Positions 45,378-56,370 of a stretch of DNA of 64,000 bases are shown in pieces (positions within the stretch are counted from its first letter, which is position 1; each line of letters begins with the position of its first letter). The translations under genes were made by a program, and so were the position numbers. This stretch comes from Simmondsia chinensis (taxonomy: Eukaryota; Streptophyta; Magnoliopsida; Caryophyllales; Simmondsiaceae), in contig JAGTTD010000001.1 of NCBI GenBank assembly GCA_018398585.1, positions 31,075,438-31,139,437 on the forward strand, given 5' to 3'. The notes under the pieces were generated by a model. The model had not been told where the DNA came from. It searched no databases and saw only the letters and a list, made by a program, of their open reading frames with translations.

Positions 45378-46536
45378 TTGCCTTTAGGTGGATGTGACAT
45401 GGTCCTTGGGGTAGATTGGATGAGATCTTATAGTCCAGTTCTCTTTGACTTTGCTAAGTTGACAGTCTCATTTGAGATTCAAGGATCTAAAGTCACTTTG
45501 CAGCATATGGTAGATCAGGATCAATTACAAACTATAAATGGGAAGAAATTGGAGAAAGGATTCAAGAAATATGCTTACCAGTGGGTTGGACAATTGTTTG
45601 CTATATCTCCAACTGAAGTGGTGGTGATTACTCAGCCTGAAGTTCAGGCAGTGATAGAGGAATTTGAAGATTTGTTTGAATTGCCTAAGGCCTTACCTCC
45701 TAAGAGAAGCTTGGATCATGCTATCCCTCTTAAGCATGATGCAGAACAAGTAAAGTTAAGACCATACAAGCATTCTCATGCTCAAAAGAGAGAAATTGAG
45801 AAGCAGGTGGATGAGTCACTCAAGACAAGTTTCACAAGGCAGAGTCACAGCCCTTTTGCTTCTTTTGTAATCCTTGTTAAGAAGAAAGATGGAACAACAA
45901 GGATGTGCATAGACTACAGACAGCCAAATTCAATGACAGTGAAGGATAAGTTTCCAATTCCTATCACAGATGACTTGCTTGATGAATTACATGGAGCACA
46001 AGTCTTCCCCAAACTAGATTTGAGGCAAGTCTATCACTAAATCAGAGTGTTGGAGCAAGATGTGTATAAAACTGTGTTTAGAACACGTCATGGACACTTT
46101 GAATTTGTGGTCATGCCATTTGGACTGACCAATGCTCTAGCTACCTTCCAGGCTCTTATGAATGATGTTTTAAAGCAGTTCTTGAGGAAGTTTGTATTGG
46201 TATTCTTCAATGACATTCTAATTTACAACACCTCACTTAAAGAACATTTGCAGTATTTAAGAGAAGTGTTCTTGGTCATGCGCAAGCGCGAGTTATATGC
46301 CAAATTGGCTAAGTGTTCCTTTGCTCAAAAGCATTTAGAGTATTTGGGCCATGTGATATCTTATGAAGGAGTCTCTGCTGATCCTTCCAAGGTGCAAGCT
46401 ATGGTGGATTGGCCTGCACCTATGACTTTGAAGCAGATGAGAGGTTTTTTGGGCTTGACAGGTTATTATCGAAAGTTTGTTGCTAACTATGGAGCTATCG
46501 CCAAACCTCTAACTGAATTGTTGAAGAAGGATTCCT
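45378..46536 (+). pseudogene. Gyp2 reverse transcriptase, active site FFND
   Basis: 45378-46040 covers the RT N-terminus: MVLGVDWMRSYSPVLFDF, HSPFASFVILVKKKDGTTRM, CIDYRQPNSMTVKDKFPIPI and PKLDLRQVYH, then a stop (Gln to TAA, 46038-46040). In the same frame after the stop, 46047 onward gives [20 protein letters not shown], then [12 protein letters not shown], in which the first Asp of the polymerase pair F-D-D is Asn, and [24 protein letters not shown]. The gene stops at LLKKDSFK (46536). Catalysis is impossible for two independent reasons. Confidence 0.92.
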
Positions 46537-46773
46537 TTAAGTACATTGTTCATAACCATAAACTCCACACTATGTTCCTTTATTGGCCACGTGTCCATCA
46601 ACATTATCGAGATCCTCAGCACCCTGACACCAAAAACATATAAAATGAGCATAAGTAGCAGTATTAGAGTCTTATACAACAAGAGAGATGTAGGAACAAA
46701 TGATTTCTTTAGTTTTACGTGAAGAATCATTGAGAGATATGATCATTTTTGAGTTAAAAATAGAACTAAAGCA
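46537..46773 (-). other. CACTA-2 3' part, left end missing
   Basis: No gene or terminal inverted repeat is recognisable. It probably holds an intron or the 3' untranslated region of the second gene. The left edge is placed where Gyp2 RT homology ends. Confidence 0.4.
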
Positions 46774-49472
46774 CTAATATACCTCATTTGCAGCACCCAA
46801 TGAAGAAGCAACATTTCGAGTAGTACTATGACCATTTCCAGGTGATCCTTCTACCAAGGTTTGCAGTACATGGGGATCAAGATTGCTTAAACTTGGGATT
46901 ACTAAGGCAAGTATAGAGACCAGTTCCTGCATAACTTCTTTCATCAGTTCAACTTTAATGTCAGCCTTCATGGACTCCATAACCTCTTTTGGAAATTGAA
47001 CTCCACCCATTTGAACCTTCTCTTTAAGATCTCTCTGGGTAACACCCCTCCCAAATAGACGGATACGACCCGGATGCTCATCACCCATTACTTCATCAAA
47101 TGCATCTGTACTTTGGCTATTTGATCCTCCCTTAGAATCAATCTTAGATTGATGTTTCTCAACTTCTTTCTACATCAAAGAAATGAAGTAAAAAGTTATA
47201 CCTTATTTATAATGTCATGCCATAAACCAACTCAATATTAAATCACTTAAATGAATTTAGAAAAATTCCGGACCAATAAAGTTAATAACTCTATTTAATT
47301 TATAGTACTTAAATGTATCTTATGTTTTTCCACTTAAATCACTTAGAAGAATCCCCCCACTCTAAAAACTTCCTTATCCATAAATGTACTAGGGTTCAAG
47401 GGTGACAATCAGGTATCAAGAAATGGTCTAAATTTTAATTAACTAAGTATTCTAATAATATTAATATGTAACCACCCCCACATTTTGGTGGTTCATCAAA
47501 TATTCTAATTAACTAACTAATCTGCTTATCACATTGTCTTAGAGTGATACTCACAAATATTTATATATATGCATATATATAAGATATACATATCTCCTCT
47601 TAACATATGCCATAATATGCATTAATATACAATAAGAGAAAATCATCAACACATAATTTGAGCAAGCCATTTCAAAATACCTAACATAACTTTCACATCA
47701 CCTTTCTAGATTAAGTTAATAATCCATGACATATTAGTAACTCAATACAATAAAGTAACGATACAAGAATATTTTGCTCACACAACACACATAAATAATT
47801 AAAATTAAATTTATATAGGTGATATACATGATAATCTCATTCCAATCTTAACCCACATAACATTGGCAAAAAGTGATTTAAGTGAAAAAACATTACATCA
47901 ATTTGACACATCATTAATTTGAGGCATCAAAATTTTTCAATAACAATAGTAAGTTACTCGAAACACCACATGTTACTTTTCCTACATAAAAAGAAACACA
48001 CAAATAATTGAATGTTATCTAAAACATCTACTACCCAATATCCCAAAACAAACTCATTACACCACGCTTCAAAATGGCCACATGGGTTGTAGATAACTCG
48101 TCAAAATTTTCTAATTCAAAATATCAAACACGCCAACAATCAAGCCAGTCCCACCATCATCATCAAATCCATCTCACATAAATCCAATTTCATTGCTTCA
48201 ATCTTATTCCCAATTGATAAATGTATATGAAAATGCCTTCATACTCTTTATACGTTATGCGAATAGTGAAAGCAAATTAAAACTTACAATTTTTGCTATT
48301 GTAGGCTGCACAGGATCTTTATACTTTTTCATAGGGTCCCTCTTCCGTGTCTCAATGAATAATTTACTCCGTGTTGGTTTCCTTTTGTTTGGATGTTCTT
48401 GTGTCTGTAAAAAGGGTAAGAGTTGAATACATCAATAAATAAAAAACAAAAACAATTACAAAAATTGGATGTAAGAAATAAACATGAATATATATATATA
48501 TAGAAAAGAAAGTGAATTACCAATCTTCACGTGACCCTTGCAAAACTTTTCTTTTCGGCAGTGTGCATGTACTTTTGTTTCTTCTGATTCCGAGTGTTGG
48601 TTTCGGCAATTTTTTAAATTTATACGCACTGTGAGTATAATTATCAACACATACAATAACATATGCAATGCAATGTACATATTCATGCCACGCACCTTGG
48701 TAGTAGAGGAGTTCCAATATCTAAATAGATCTTTCAATTGATCATCAGGAATGGATGTTGGTCGATTTGTCCAACGAGTGGCAATGTTTGCAAATTTGGT
48801 GAAGTGATGCTGTTTCACTTCACATTTAAAAGACTTCCATGCCGATTTCACAATCGACATAACCCATTTCCTACCTTGCGAGGGGATTATGTACTTCTTC
48901 TGCAATTACAATGAAACATCTTAGAGAAGTAAAAGAAAGCATAAAAGTAGGATATAATTGTAATTTGAAATAACCATATTGTTACATACTCCCATATCTT
49001 CTCCTTTGGCACTTTTCTCCAATTGAAAAAATTTAGAGGTGCAATGGTAGGGTCCAGCCTAAGGTGCCCAAGAAGCTGCTGAACTCATATAATGTTTTGT
49101 CATCTGGACCAATTGGTTGATTGTGCTCATTTAGAAAGATAGGTACACGATTTTCCAGTGTTCTACCGTGTACATGCTTCATCATGGTCCTCCCTCCGTG
49201 CTTCTTTACTGGAGTAGAAGATTTGAACACGGACCAAGAAAGTTACAAAATACATATAGTCATGCACAGCAACACTCGCTTAAAAACCTATCACATAACT
49301 GATCCTCAATTTTATCAGTACTACCTTCGACTTCATTATTCTCTAGACGGCCTTGATCGCTGCTATGTGAGCATGTGTGTTCAGGCCTAACACGCTTTTG
49401 TGATGAAGATCTGCTTGCTTGTTTGCTTAGGGCATCCGCTAGTTGCTCTGATGGGACTGACCCTGAGCAAAC
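46774..49472 (-). pseudogene. CACTA-2 second gene, C-terminal exons (Transposase_24)
   Basis: Minus-strand exons, right to left: LADALSKQASRSSSQKR (about 49450-49400); FKSSTPVKKHGGRTMMKHVH, GRTLENRVPIFLNEHNQPIG and FLGTLGWTLPLHL (49230-49033); IPSQGRKWVMSIVKSAWKSF with TRWTNRPTSIPDDQLKDLF (48905-48700); NTRNQKKQKYMHTAEKKSFA (about 48600-48545); EHPNKRKPTRSKLFIETRKR (about 48410-48305); MGDEHPGRIRLFGRGVTQRD and a coiled segment (47088-46774). They follow the order of the plant Transposase_24 domain seen in CACTA-1. Introns are AT-rich (47190-48190). The left end of the gene is missing. Confidence 0.82.
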
Positions 49473-49476
49473 ATAA

Positions 49477-49908
49477 TGTTATGATTGTGATGTGAGAGTC
49501 TAGTAGTAGTAAGACATATGCAATATTTTTCTATAATGCTCACATTGATGATCCCATTTTGCTCATTTCCAGCTGAATTTCAAATGTTTTTCAGAAGTAA
49601 TAAGAGTTCTTCAAGTTTCAATCCTCTCTAATAAAATTCTTGGTTATGTTAGAATTAGTACAAGTAGGATGATATGCATTATAATGTCATAATGTTGATG
49701 ATTGATATTGAACGTCCTCTCTAAATTCTCTCTAGATTTCTCTATCTCTCAACTCTTCTCTACTTCTAGTCTCTTCTTCTCATATCTACTCTCTTCTAGT
49801 CTCATCTATCTCATCTTATTCTTCCAATTCTCATCTCAATTCTCCTCAATTTCAATATAAAACCATAAGAATGTAGGTTATGATTCAAGATTGGCTTCAA
49901 TCATAACA
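49477..49908 (+). repeat. Solo LTR of the Gyp1 family (432 bp)
   Basis: The termini are TGTTATGA and TCATAACA. The 5-bp target duplication CATAA lies on both sides (49472-49476 and 49909-49913), and no internal sequence or second LTR is present. This is the product of recombination between two LTRs. A CT-rich block at 49715-49860 and the U5 hairpin (49877-49889 with 49895-49907, one mismatch) match the Gyp1 LTR at 4129-4471 in reverse orientation. It sits at the border between CACTA-2 and Cop2. Confidence 0.93.
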
Positions 49909-49913
49909 CATAA

Positions 49914-51417
49914 CAAGATTCAACAAAAGGACACCTAAAATTGAATTATTAACCAACCCTGATTATAATTGGTTTAGAGTCTTTGGGTGTGTTTGTTACC
50001 CTAACATCACATCCCGTGCCCCTCATAAATTAGCCCCTCGGTCCACTCCCTGCATTTTACTCGGGTATGCGGCTCGATATAAAGGTTACCGGTGTTTTGA
50101 TGTCTTAAATAAACGAATGTATGTTAGTAGGCATGTAGTCTTTGCTGAATCTAGATTCCCTTATCCTGAACATTTAGCCCTGATGTGCTCAAAACTGATG
50201 CTTCCCATAATGCACCATTGGTAATTTGCACTTCCCCTTCCCCGGGTGTTACATCGGCTTCTCCGGCTCCGGCCCAACCCGCCACAGCACCCCCTGACTG
50301 TGGGCTACCCCAGCTGGTGCTTGCTGTTCCTCCTGTCCCTGCTGATATCGGTACCCCGGCCCAACTGCATGCGCAGTCCCTGCCTGCGCTACCACCGCCC
50401 GATGCAACCCCTTAATCCCCTCCCGAGTCTCCTGTTCTAGTATCCAGTGACAATATTCCTTCATCACCCATTCCGAGTGTCGAGTCCGACCCTAGTCCCG
50501 TGTCTGACCCACTATCCCCGCCTCCCCCTCCTCATAATGTGCATCCCATGCGTACTAGGCTTAAGGATGGGATCCGTAAAACTCGTTACCCACTTTCCCT
50601 ATCACCTATTACGGTAATTCAAGAGCCCACATATTACTCGCAGGCCGCTAAAAATCCCCAATGGCAGCAAGCCATGGCGGATGAATTTAATGCCTTACTT
50701 CTTAACAACACTTGGGATCTTGTACCACATGACCACTTGAAAAACCTTGTAGGTAGTACTTGAAAATATAAAGTGAAGTATAAAGCAGATGGCTCAGTTG
50801 AACGGTTCAAAGCCCGCCTCGTTGCTCAAGGCTTTCATCAACATGAAGGCCTTGATTACAAGGAGACTTTTAGCCCTGTTGTTAAACTGACCACCATACG
50901 TTTTATACTTACACTTGCTGTAACACACAACTGGCCCATACAGCATGTGGACATTAAAAATACATTCCTACATGGTCACCTTAAGGAAGAAGTTTATATG
51001 AAACAACCACAAGGCTTCATACATCCAAAGTTTCCTAATCACGTATGTCGCCTTCGGAAAGCGTTGTATGGGTTGAAGCAGGCTCCTCGGGCATGGTTCC
51101 AACGGTTCAGTACGTTCTTTCTTAGTCTTGGCTTTGCCTATTGTCGGGCTGATCCTTCCCTGTTCATCCATAAAACACGTTCTCATCTAACCTGTCTCCT
51201 CCTCTATGTTGATGACATTATCCTTACTGGGTCCGACCACACGCACCTCATGTCTCTCATCCAGTCTCTTTTGACCCAATTTGCGATGAAAGACCTTGGC
51301 CCGTTACACTTCTTTCTCGGTATTCAGGCCACCGTTAATTCTAGTGGGCTCTTTCTCTCCCAACACAAATACACTATTGACCTTCTCACCAAACTTGGTC
51401 TATGTGATGCCAAACCG
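49914..51417 (+). pseudogene. Cop2: copia integrase end and reverse transcriptase
   Basis: Plus-strand frame from about 49960: NWFRVFGCVCYPNITSRAPH and RSTPCILLGYAARYKGYRCF, the integrase C-terminus, then a Pro-rich linker (50250-50520) with a TAA at 50413. The RT follows in the same frame: NPQWQQAMADEFNALLLNNT, KARLVAQGFHQHEGLDYKET, VDIKNTFLHGHLKEEVYMKQ, ALYGLKQAPRAWFQRFSTFF and the catalytic LLYVDDIILTG, intact. A TGA at 50761 replaces Trp in the usual KW(V/K) sequence. The frame ends at 51418 near LGLCDAKP, before RNase H. The gag and integrase core are missing. Confidence 0.92.
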
Positions 51418-51515
51418 TGAATACGATCATCGACACCCTATGTCGTGATGCTGGTATTCATTTTTGACTATTCTATCCTGATACCCCCGAACAAAATGGT
51501 TGGACGGGATCTTTT
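51418..51515 (+). pseudogene. Integrase scrap fused after Cop2 RT
   Basis: Directly after the RT stop the plus strand encodes LCRDAGIHF, stop, LFYPDTPEQNGWTG. This is the copia integrase core segment that normally reads GIxHxxSCPxTPQQNGVAERK. In copia elements integrase is upstream of RT, so here the order is reversed. It is a chimeric junction, or a fragment of another copia copy. Confidence 0.78.
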
Positions 51516-51842
51516 TTTTTATAAAGAAAACGCAAGCATCGACATTTCAAATGGGGCCCTTTATAAGTAATAAAATTCTAAAAATTGTAATATCAAAACT
51601 TATTGATATTAACACTAAGACTTTAAAACTACAAACCTCTAAAATTTGAGGCCCTTAAATTTCAGTGGCCCCAAGCGGGTGCTTGGGTTGCTTGGGGTTA
51701 TGTCCGGCCCTGCATAGATGTATATTTAAAAAATTGAGAAAGAGAAAGAGGAGAGAGATAAAAACAAGCAATAACCAATTAGAGAACTAGTAATTAGACA
51801 AGAATTTTAAAAGAGAGAGAAGGAAGGAGAGTCTTTTTGAGA
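51516..51842. other. Unassigned spacer with a possible terminal-repeat transposon fragment
   Basis: 51555-51575 (ATGGGGCCCTTTATAA) and 51665-51715 (GGCCCCAAGCGGGTGC, ATGTCCGGCCCTG) resemble the ends of a small hAT- or Mutator-like element whose terminus is CAGGGCCGGAC on the minus strand. No clean inverted repeat or target duplication can be set. An A-rich interior of a minus-strand LTR element follows (51720-51842). Confidence 0.3.
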
Positions 51843-52090
51843 GGCTCTTGATACCATGTGAGAGCAATGCAGTAGATCCAGTTGCTTGAATGAATAAGTG
51901 ACAGAGTACATACTCCATATATAGAGCTACAAATAAAGGCAAATGACAAGAGTAACATTTCCTTCTTACATGTGAGGAGAGGGTAATAGGGTCGAGAGTA
52001 GTAAATCCTAGGAGACTTATACTATCCTTTTAAGACTGATCCTGCAATTTTCTTATGTTCAAATTAAAAATCATCCACATACCATTAACG
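51843..52090 (-). repeat. Minus-strand LTR and primer-binding site remnant
   Basis: The minus strand reads TGGTATCAAGAGCC at 51843-51856, directly beside an LTR that begins TGTGAGAG at 51857 in plus orientation. Only this 5' LTR edge of the element is present. The far end of the LTR is not defined, so 52090 is approximate. Confidence 0.55.
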
Positions 52091-52339
52091 AGTTTAACGG
52101 TCCCTTTCCAAAAACTGTGCTAAGTTGGTTCTGGATTTTGTACTTTAATTTGCCAACCTTTGAACTTTCCAAGATGAGGGGTAAAAAAAAAAATTTTAAA
52201 AAATACCTTTACTAGGAGTACACCTCATAGTAAGGCTATAATGTTACATGATATTTCAGGGCCATGATAAACTCATATTTTTATAAGTGAACAGAGGAGA
52301 AAATACATAATATCTTCTAAGAGAAGAAAAGATAAGAGT

Positions 52340-53508
52340 AACCAGTATTATGTATTCTTTCTATTCTCGGGTGTGAGAATTAGAATAGGCACTATTTTTT
52401 CTTTTGTTTTTATTATTTTCATAATAGAAATTTAAAACAAAGGCTGTTGAACCTTCTATTTCCCTAAATTCCCACTTACGCGTTGCATCAATTGGTATCA
52501 AAGCTCAGAATAACTTCTAAGATGGCCCGTGGGCCACAGAGATACGCCGGCGTTGGAGACGTTTACGAGCGTGATGCTTAACAATAGACCGAGAGAAGAA
52601 TCGAGAACATGGAAGAGAAATTTTGGCGAATCGAACTATGTTTGATTCAATTGGGGGCGAATCCAATCAAACACCCGGAGCTCAACCTCAAAACCTGTCG
52701 ACAGGAGGTGGCGAGGAAGAAACGGATAATGAACCCATTCACGATTTTTCTTCTCCACCAATCTTTGATAAGCCCATCTATGATGAGGAGATACTTGAAG
52801 ATATTGAGATCCTATCACCACCACCATCGATAATCCCATGAACACCAATCTTGCCTATCATCCACACGATACCACTGTCCCAACCAAAACCGACAACAGT
52901 AGCTCCACCAAAAAATTTATCCACTCTACCCCCATAACGAGCACCAACTAGTACAAGCCCACATCGAAGTGCTCTACCACGACCCAAAATAGATCTCCTG
53001 GATTTTGTCCGTTGCCATCGCCAATCACCTTCAAGACTAAGCGGCTGAATTCGTGGGCTAATTCTCTCCAGGTCAGGGAGGATGACGCAGCCCGTATCTT
53101 GGCGGATCTTGTTCTTAACCAGATGGGTTACTTGGTGGGATGGAAGAGACGCAGATAGAGGGGAGAGACGCGAAAGGGTGAACTGGATTGAGAAAGTTAA
53201 CATCAATTAGGAGACTTTACCTTATACTACATTAAGAGATAATTATTAGTTGTCTAAATAATTAATAGTTGTTTTTGTATTTATCTTTAAGTCTTTTAGT
53301 TTAGTTGAATTATTCCTTTATTTAAACAAGAGGAAGTCTAGGATTTAGTTAATTCAATTGTTTTAGAGAATTTATCCTTTTATATGTTCTTTCTACTCTC
53401 AGGTGTGAGAATTAAAATAGACCATATTTTTTCCTTTATTTTTATTATTTTCATAATAAAAATTTAAAAAAAGACGGTTCAACCTTTCGTTTGCTTAAAT
53501 TTTCACTT
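52340..53508 (+). mobile_element. Short gypsy-derived element: LTR-gag-LTR remnant
   Basis: Two similar stretches, 52355-52490 and 53385-53508, share GGTGTGAGAATT and TATTATTTTCATAATA. The first is followed by primer-binding site TGGTATCAAAGCTC (52493-52506) and a gag start. The region between is only about 0.9 kb, so pol has been deleted. The outer LTR edges are vague. It borders the second part of the CACTA-2 gene at 53512. Confidence 0.6.
52522..53195 (+). pseudogene. Truncated gypsy gag
   Basis: The ATG at 52522 reads MARGPQRYAGVGDVYERDA and then TAA, followed in frame by TERRIENMEEKFWRIE. The N-terminus has the shape of plant gypsy gag starts. A later part in another frame is acidic and Pro-rich (SSPPIFDKPIYDEEILED, about 52755-52810). 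Frameshifts and stops are frequent, and no capsid or knuckle motif remains. Confidence 0.6.
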
Positions 53509-53511
53509 TTT

Positions 53512-53985
53512 TTTTGATAAATTACGACAAAATCGCAAAACAAGCCGGTCACTCGCTAGACAAGGCCACGTATTAGCAGTGTCACGAGCCTTGTCCAGCA
53601 ATGAGTCTAGGTGTCTCTATATGTACTTAGCTCTCTTAGTTCTTTCTGACGGCGTTATGAAATCATTGAGTAAGGACCTCCTCAGATCTTGTGCTATTAC
53701 AAGATCTCGGCCTTGTGAAGGAAGGCATTCTTGATCATCTTCCTCATCGCTCTCTATAAATCCATCATCATCACCCAGGTCATCATTTCACCCGTACTCC
53801 TCGTCTGAGAAGTCATCTTCTTCTCTATTCTCAATATGTTGAAGCTCGTTCCTTTGTTGTTGCTCAATGTTTGCTCTTTTCTGTTGTTGCTTTTTTTTTA
53901 ATGTCGTTGCTATGGACCCAAGTGTGCAAAAAGTTGGTCCATGTGATGTACTTTTCTTAGAAGTTTGCGTCTTTCCTTTCATCAT
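53512..53985 (-). pseudogene. CACTA-2 second gene, N-terminal part
   Basis: The minus strand from 53985 encodes MMKGKTQTSKKSTSHGPTF, a Lys- and Gln-rich segment, and REEDDFSDEEYG before a stop (53788), then continuing acidic sequence in the same style. It fits the low-complexity N-terminus of plant Transposase_24 proteins and lies just downstream of the TNP2 gene, as in autonomous CACTA elements. It is cut at 53511 by the nested elements. Its continuation is at 49472. Confidence 0.65.
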
Positions 53986-54219
53986 TTATACCCTGAAGCT
54001 TAAAAAAAAAAAAAAAGAAAAAAAAACAAGAGAATAATTAGTATCATTAAAAATAAAAGAATTGAGGCAAAATGTCCACCAATATGTTGCGTTGTTGCTA
54101 TGTAGAAGTAACAAAAAACACATAAATACTTAAACAGTAACATGACAAACTAGCGAAAAACAATCAACATATCAAAAAACAAACGCTCACTAGTTAAAAT
54201 ACATAAATAATTAAACACA

Positions 54220-56370
54220 TCATATGTAATCCCAGTCTGTATTATCATAATCCGAGTCATCTTCTTCATCCTCGTCCTCATCCTCCTCTTCTTCATTTTC
54301 GTCATCCTCTTCCTCCTCTTGCTCATCTTTCATAAGTAAACCGTCCAATATGTTTGTCATTTCAATGGCCATTTCAGGATCATCTCTAGCCAAACTAACT
54401 TCATCATGACTAGAATGCATTTTGGAATCATGTACGTCTAAATCAGAAGGGTCTTGGACATTGGTGTCTATCCCTGAAGCAATATCATAGAGCTCTCTTG
54501 GAACATACTCGATAACATAGTGCACAAATTCATTAACACGGTCTTGGACATAGTATGCTTGTTGCACTTGAGATGCTAAAACATATGGTTCATTCCTGGA
54601 CCATAACTTATTGAAATTAACACAAGTAAGCCCATGTTCATCATTCTCTACCTGGTACCAGTCACACCAAAATAGTACTACATTGAATTGAGCATAATAA
54701 TCTATTTCAATGATTTCCTGTACTGCTCCATAGTAAGTTACCGTATCAGTAACGGGTTTACTATCCCTAGAACTAGCGAAACTCGAGGTCAAAGCAGCGA
54801 GGCTGACTCCATTATTTTGAGTTTTGAATCTTGCATCACGCTTTGTAGTATGGAACCTATACCTATTGATGGAATAACCACTATATCTCTTTGCCACTCG
54901 ATTCGGACCATCACCTAAATACTGAATGTAGCTTGGTACCATATCCTTATTTACCCTATCGTTGAACCATGATTCGAAATCATTACTATGTGCTCGAGCT
55001 TGGCTCCATTTGGTGGTTTTGGATCTTCCATTCTTTTGGTTATGTACCAACTGATAGTGCTCACTTCATAAATAAGGTATTTTACAATTATTTTACATAA
55101 TTGAGGGCCATATGGTTATAAGAAAAAATGTGAAACTATCGGTTTAGATTATCTAACTTGATGTACTTCTCAACCAATTCATCGCCAGAATTGAATAAGG
55201 CACATTTTCGTGCCGTACTACGAACACGAGCTTCTAAAATGATTTATTTACCTTTTCCTCTCTTCTTTCCCCCAACAGGAAGGCTCACTCTTGGGAAAAT
55301 AGGTGATGAAGCATCATTATTAGATGTCATCTCAAACTCTCCAGATTTCTTGTTAAATTTGGTCGTAGCCCTATTGCTCATGTACCTTGAGCAAAAGATC
55401 AAACATTCATCAGCTAGTAACCCTCTGCTATGGAGCCTTCAGGCCTACATTTGTTACGTACATATGACTTCAAATTGCCAAGTTTTCTATCTGCACTAAA
55501 CATCCACCGATAATTAACAGGTCCACCAAGCCGTATTTCATTCACCAAATGTATGGGTAAATGCACCATTATGTCAAAGAAAGCTGGTAAAAAGAATATT
55601 TCAAATTCACATAATATCTCCGTTATCTCTTTCTCCATATGATCAAGATTTTCGGACTTTACAACTTTGTTGCATATGCCCCAAAAGAAAGCAGCCAATC
55701 TCATGATGGAAAGTGCAATGGGTTTTCACAATGACTTTCTCACTGCAACCTGAAGCAGATCCTGCATAATTACATGAGCATCATGAATCTTATATCCCGA
55801 AATCTTCCTACCATCGAGGTCCACACCTCTTCCTATGTTTGACCATACGGCAATTTCACATATTTTAGCACAGAGCAAAACATGTCTTTCTCCTTTGTTA
55901 TCATTTAGTAGCAAGCAGGGTTGAACATCACATGCCGAACATCTACAGAAATCTTTGGTTGAAGCTCACTTTTTATCCCCATTTGTTGGAGGTCAAATCG
56001 AGCATTGGGATGATCCCTTGTCTTTCCAGGAATGCCTAACAAGGTGCAAAGTATGCTATCGTATTGTTACAAATGGAATTGTGTTCCCAATATGGCAAAT
56101 CAAAGAAAATGGATCTTTTCTTCCAAGGGCTAGTTACACTTTGTTGTTTCTGATGACGGTAGCACTTCGCCTTCTTATTTTTTTTCACCGTCTTATTCTT
56201 CTTTTTACTTTTCACTCGTTTTTGGTGCTTGATTCTTCTTTCCGTACACATGATTCAAAGTAGACATTTCTTCTAAAACTTCATTTCCTCCCAAAACAGT
56301 AGATGTTATTCCATGCTATGATTTTCCATTAAATGTCGTTGTGTTACTTCTCCACGGATGGTTTCGCTTT
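54220..56370 (-). pseudogene. CACTA-2 TNP2-like transposase (DUF4218 and DUF4216), N-terminal half missing
   Basis: Minus strand, right to left: FNGKS and GNEVLEEM (about 56330-56290); SPWKKRSIFFDLPYWEHN (about 56135-56080), the end of the Transposase_21 core; DGRKISGYKIHDAHVIMQDL (55810-55750); the DUF4218 block FFDIMVHLPIHLVNEIRLGG and KSYVRNKCRPEGSIAEGY (55600-55414); the DUF4216 block INRYRFHTTKRDARFKTQNN, YYGAVQEIIEIDYY, VVLFWCDWYQVENDEHGLTC (about 54900-54600); and an acidic tail to 54220. The family cuts and pastes CACTA elements. Frame breaks at 55936-55726 and 55540-55160. The catalytic N-terminal half is replaced by the satellite at 56371. Confidence 0.88.

Larger units (their letters stand above)
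42948..46536 (+). mobile_element. Gyp2: Ty3/gypsy retrotransposon, cut by CACTA-2
   Basis: Plus-strand element: LTR, primer-binding site (43388-43400), gag, zinc knuckle, protease, RT. It is a relative of Gyp1 (the protease and RT peptides align). The sequence stops at ...LKKDSFK (46536), right at the RNase H start, where the CACTA-2 sequence takes over. RNase H, integrase and the 3' LTR do not reappear at 62233, so this side is truncated. Confidence 0.88.

Noticed and set aside
48454..48905. 149-codon frame 48456-48905 as one intact protein.
   Set aside because: Only the first about 70 codons match Transposase_24. The rest reads through an intron and the next exon in the wrong frame.
51516..51720. 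Small hAT- or Mutator-like element.
   Set aside because: End-like words (GGGGCCC, GGCCCTG) are present but no matching inverted ends or target duplication can be set.
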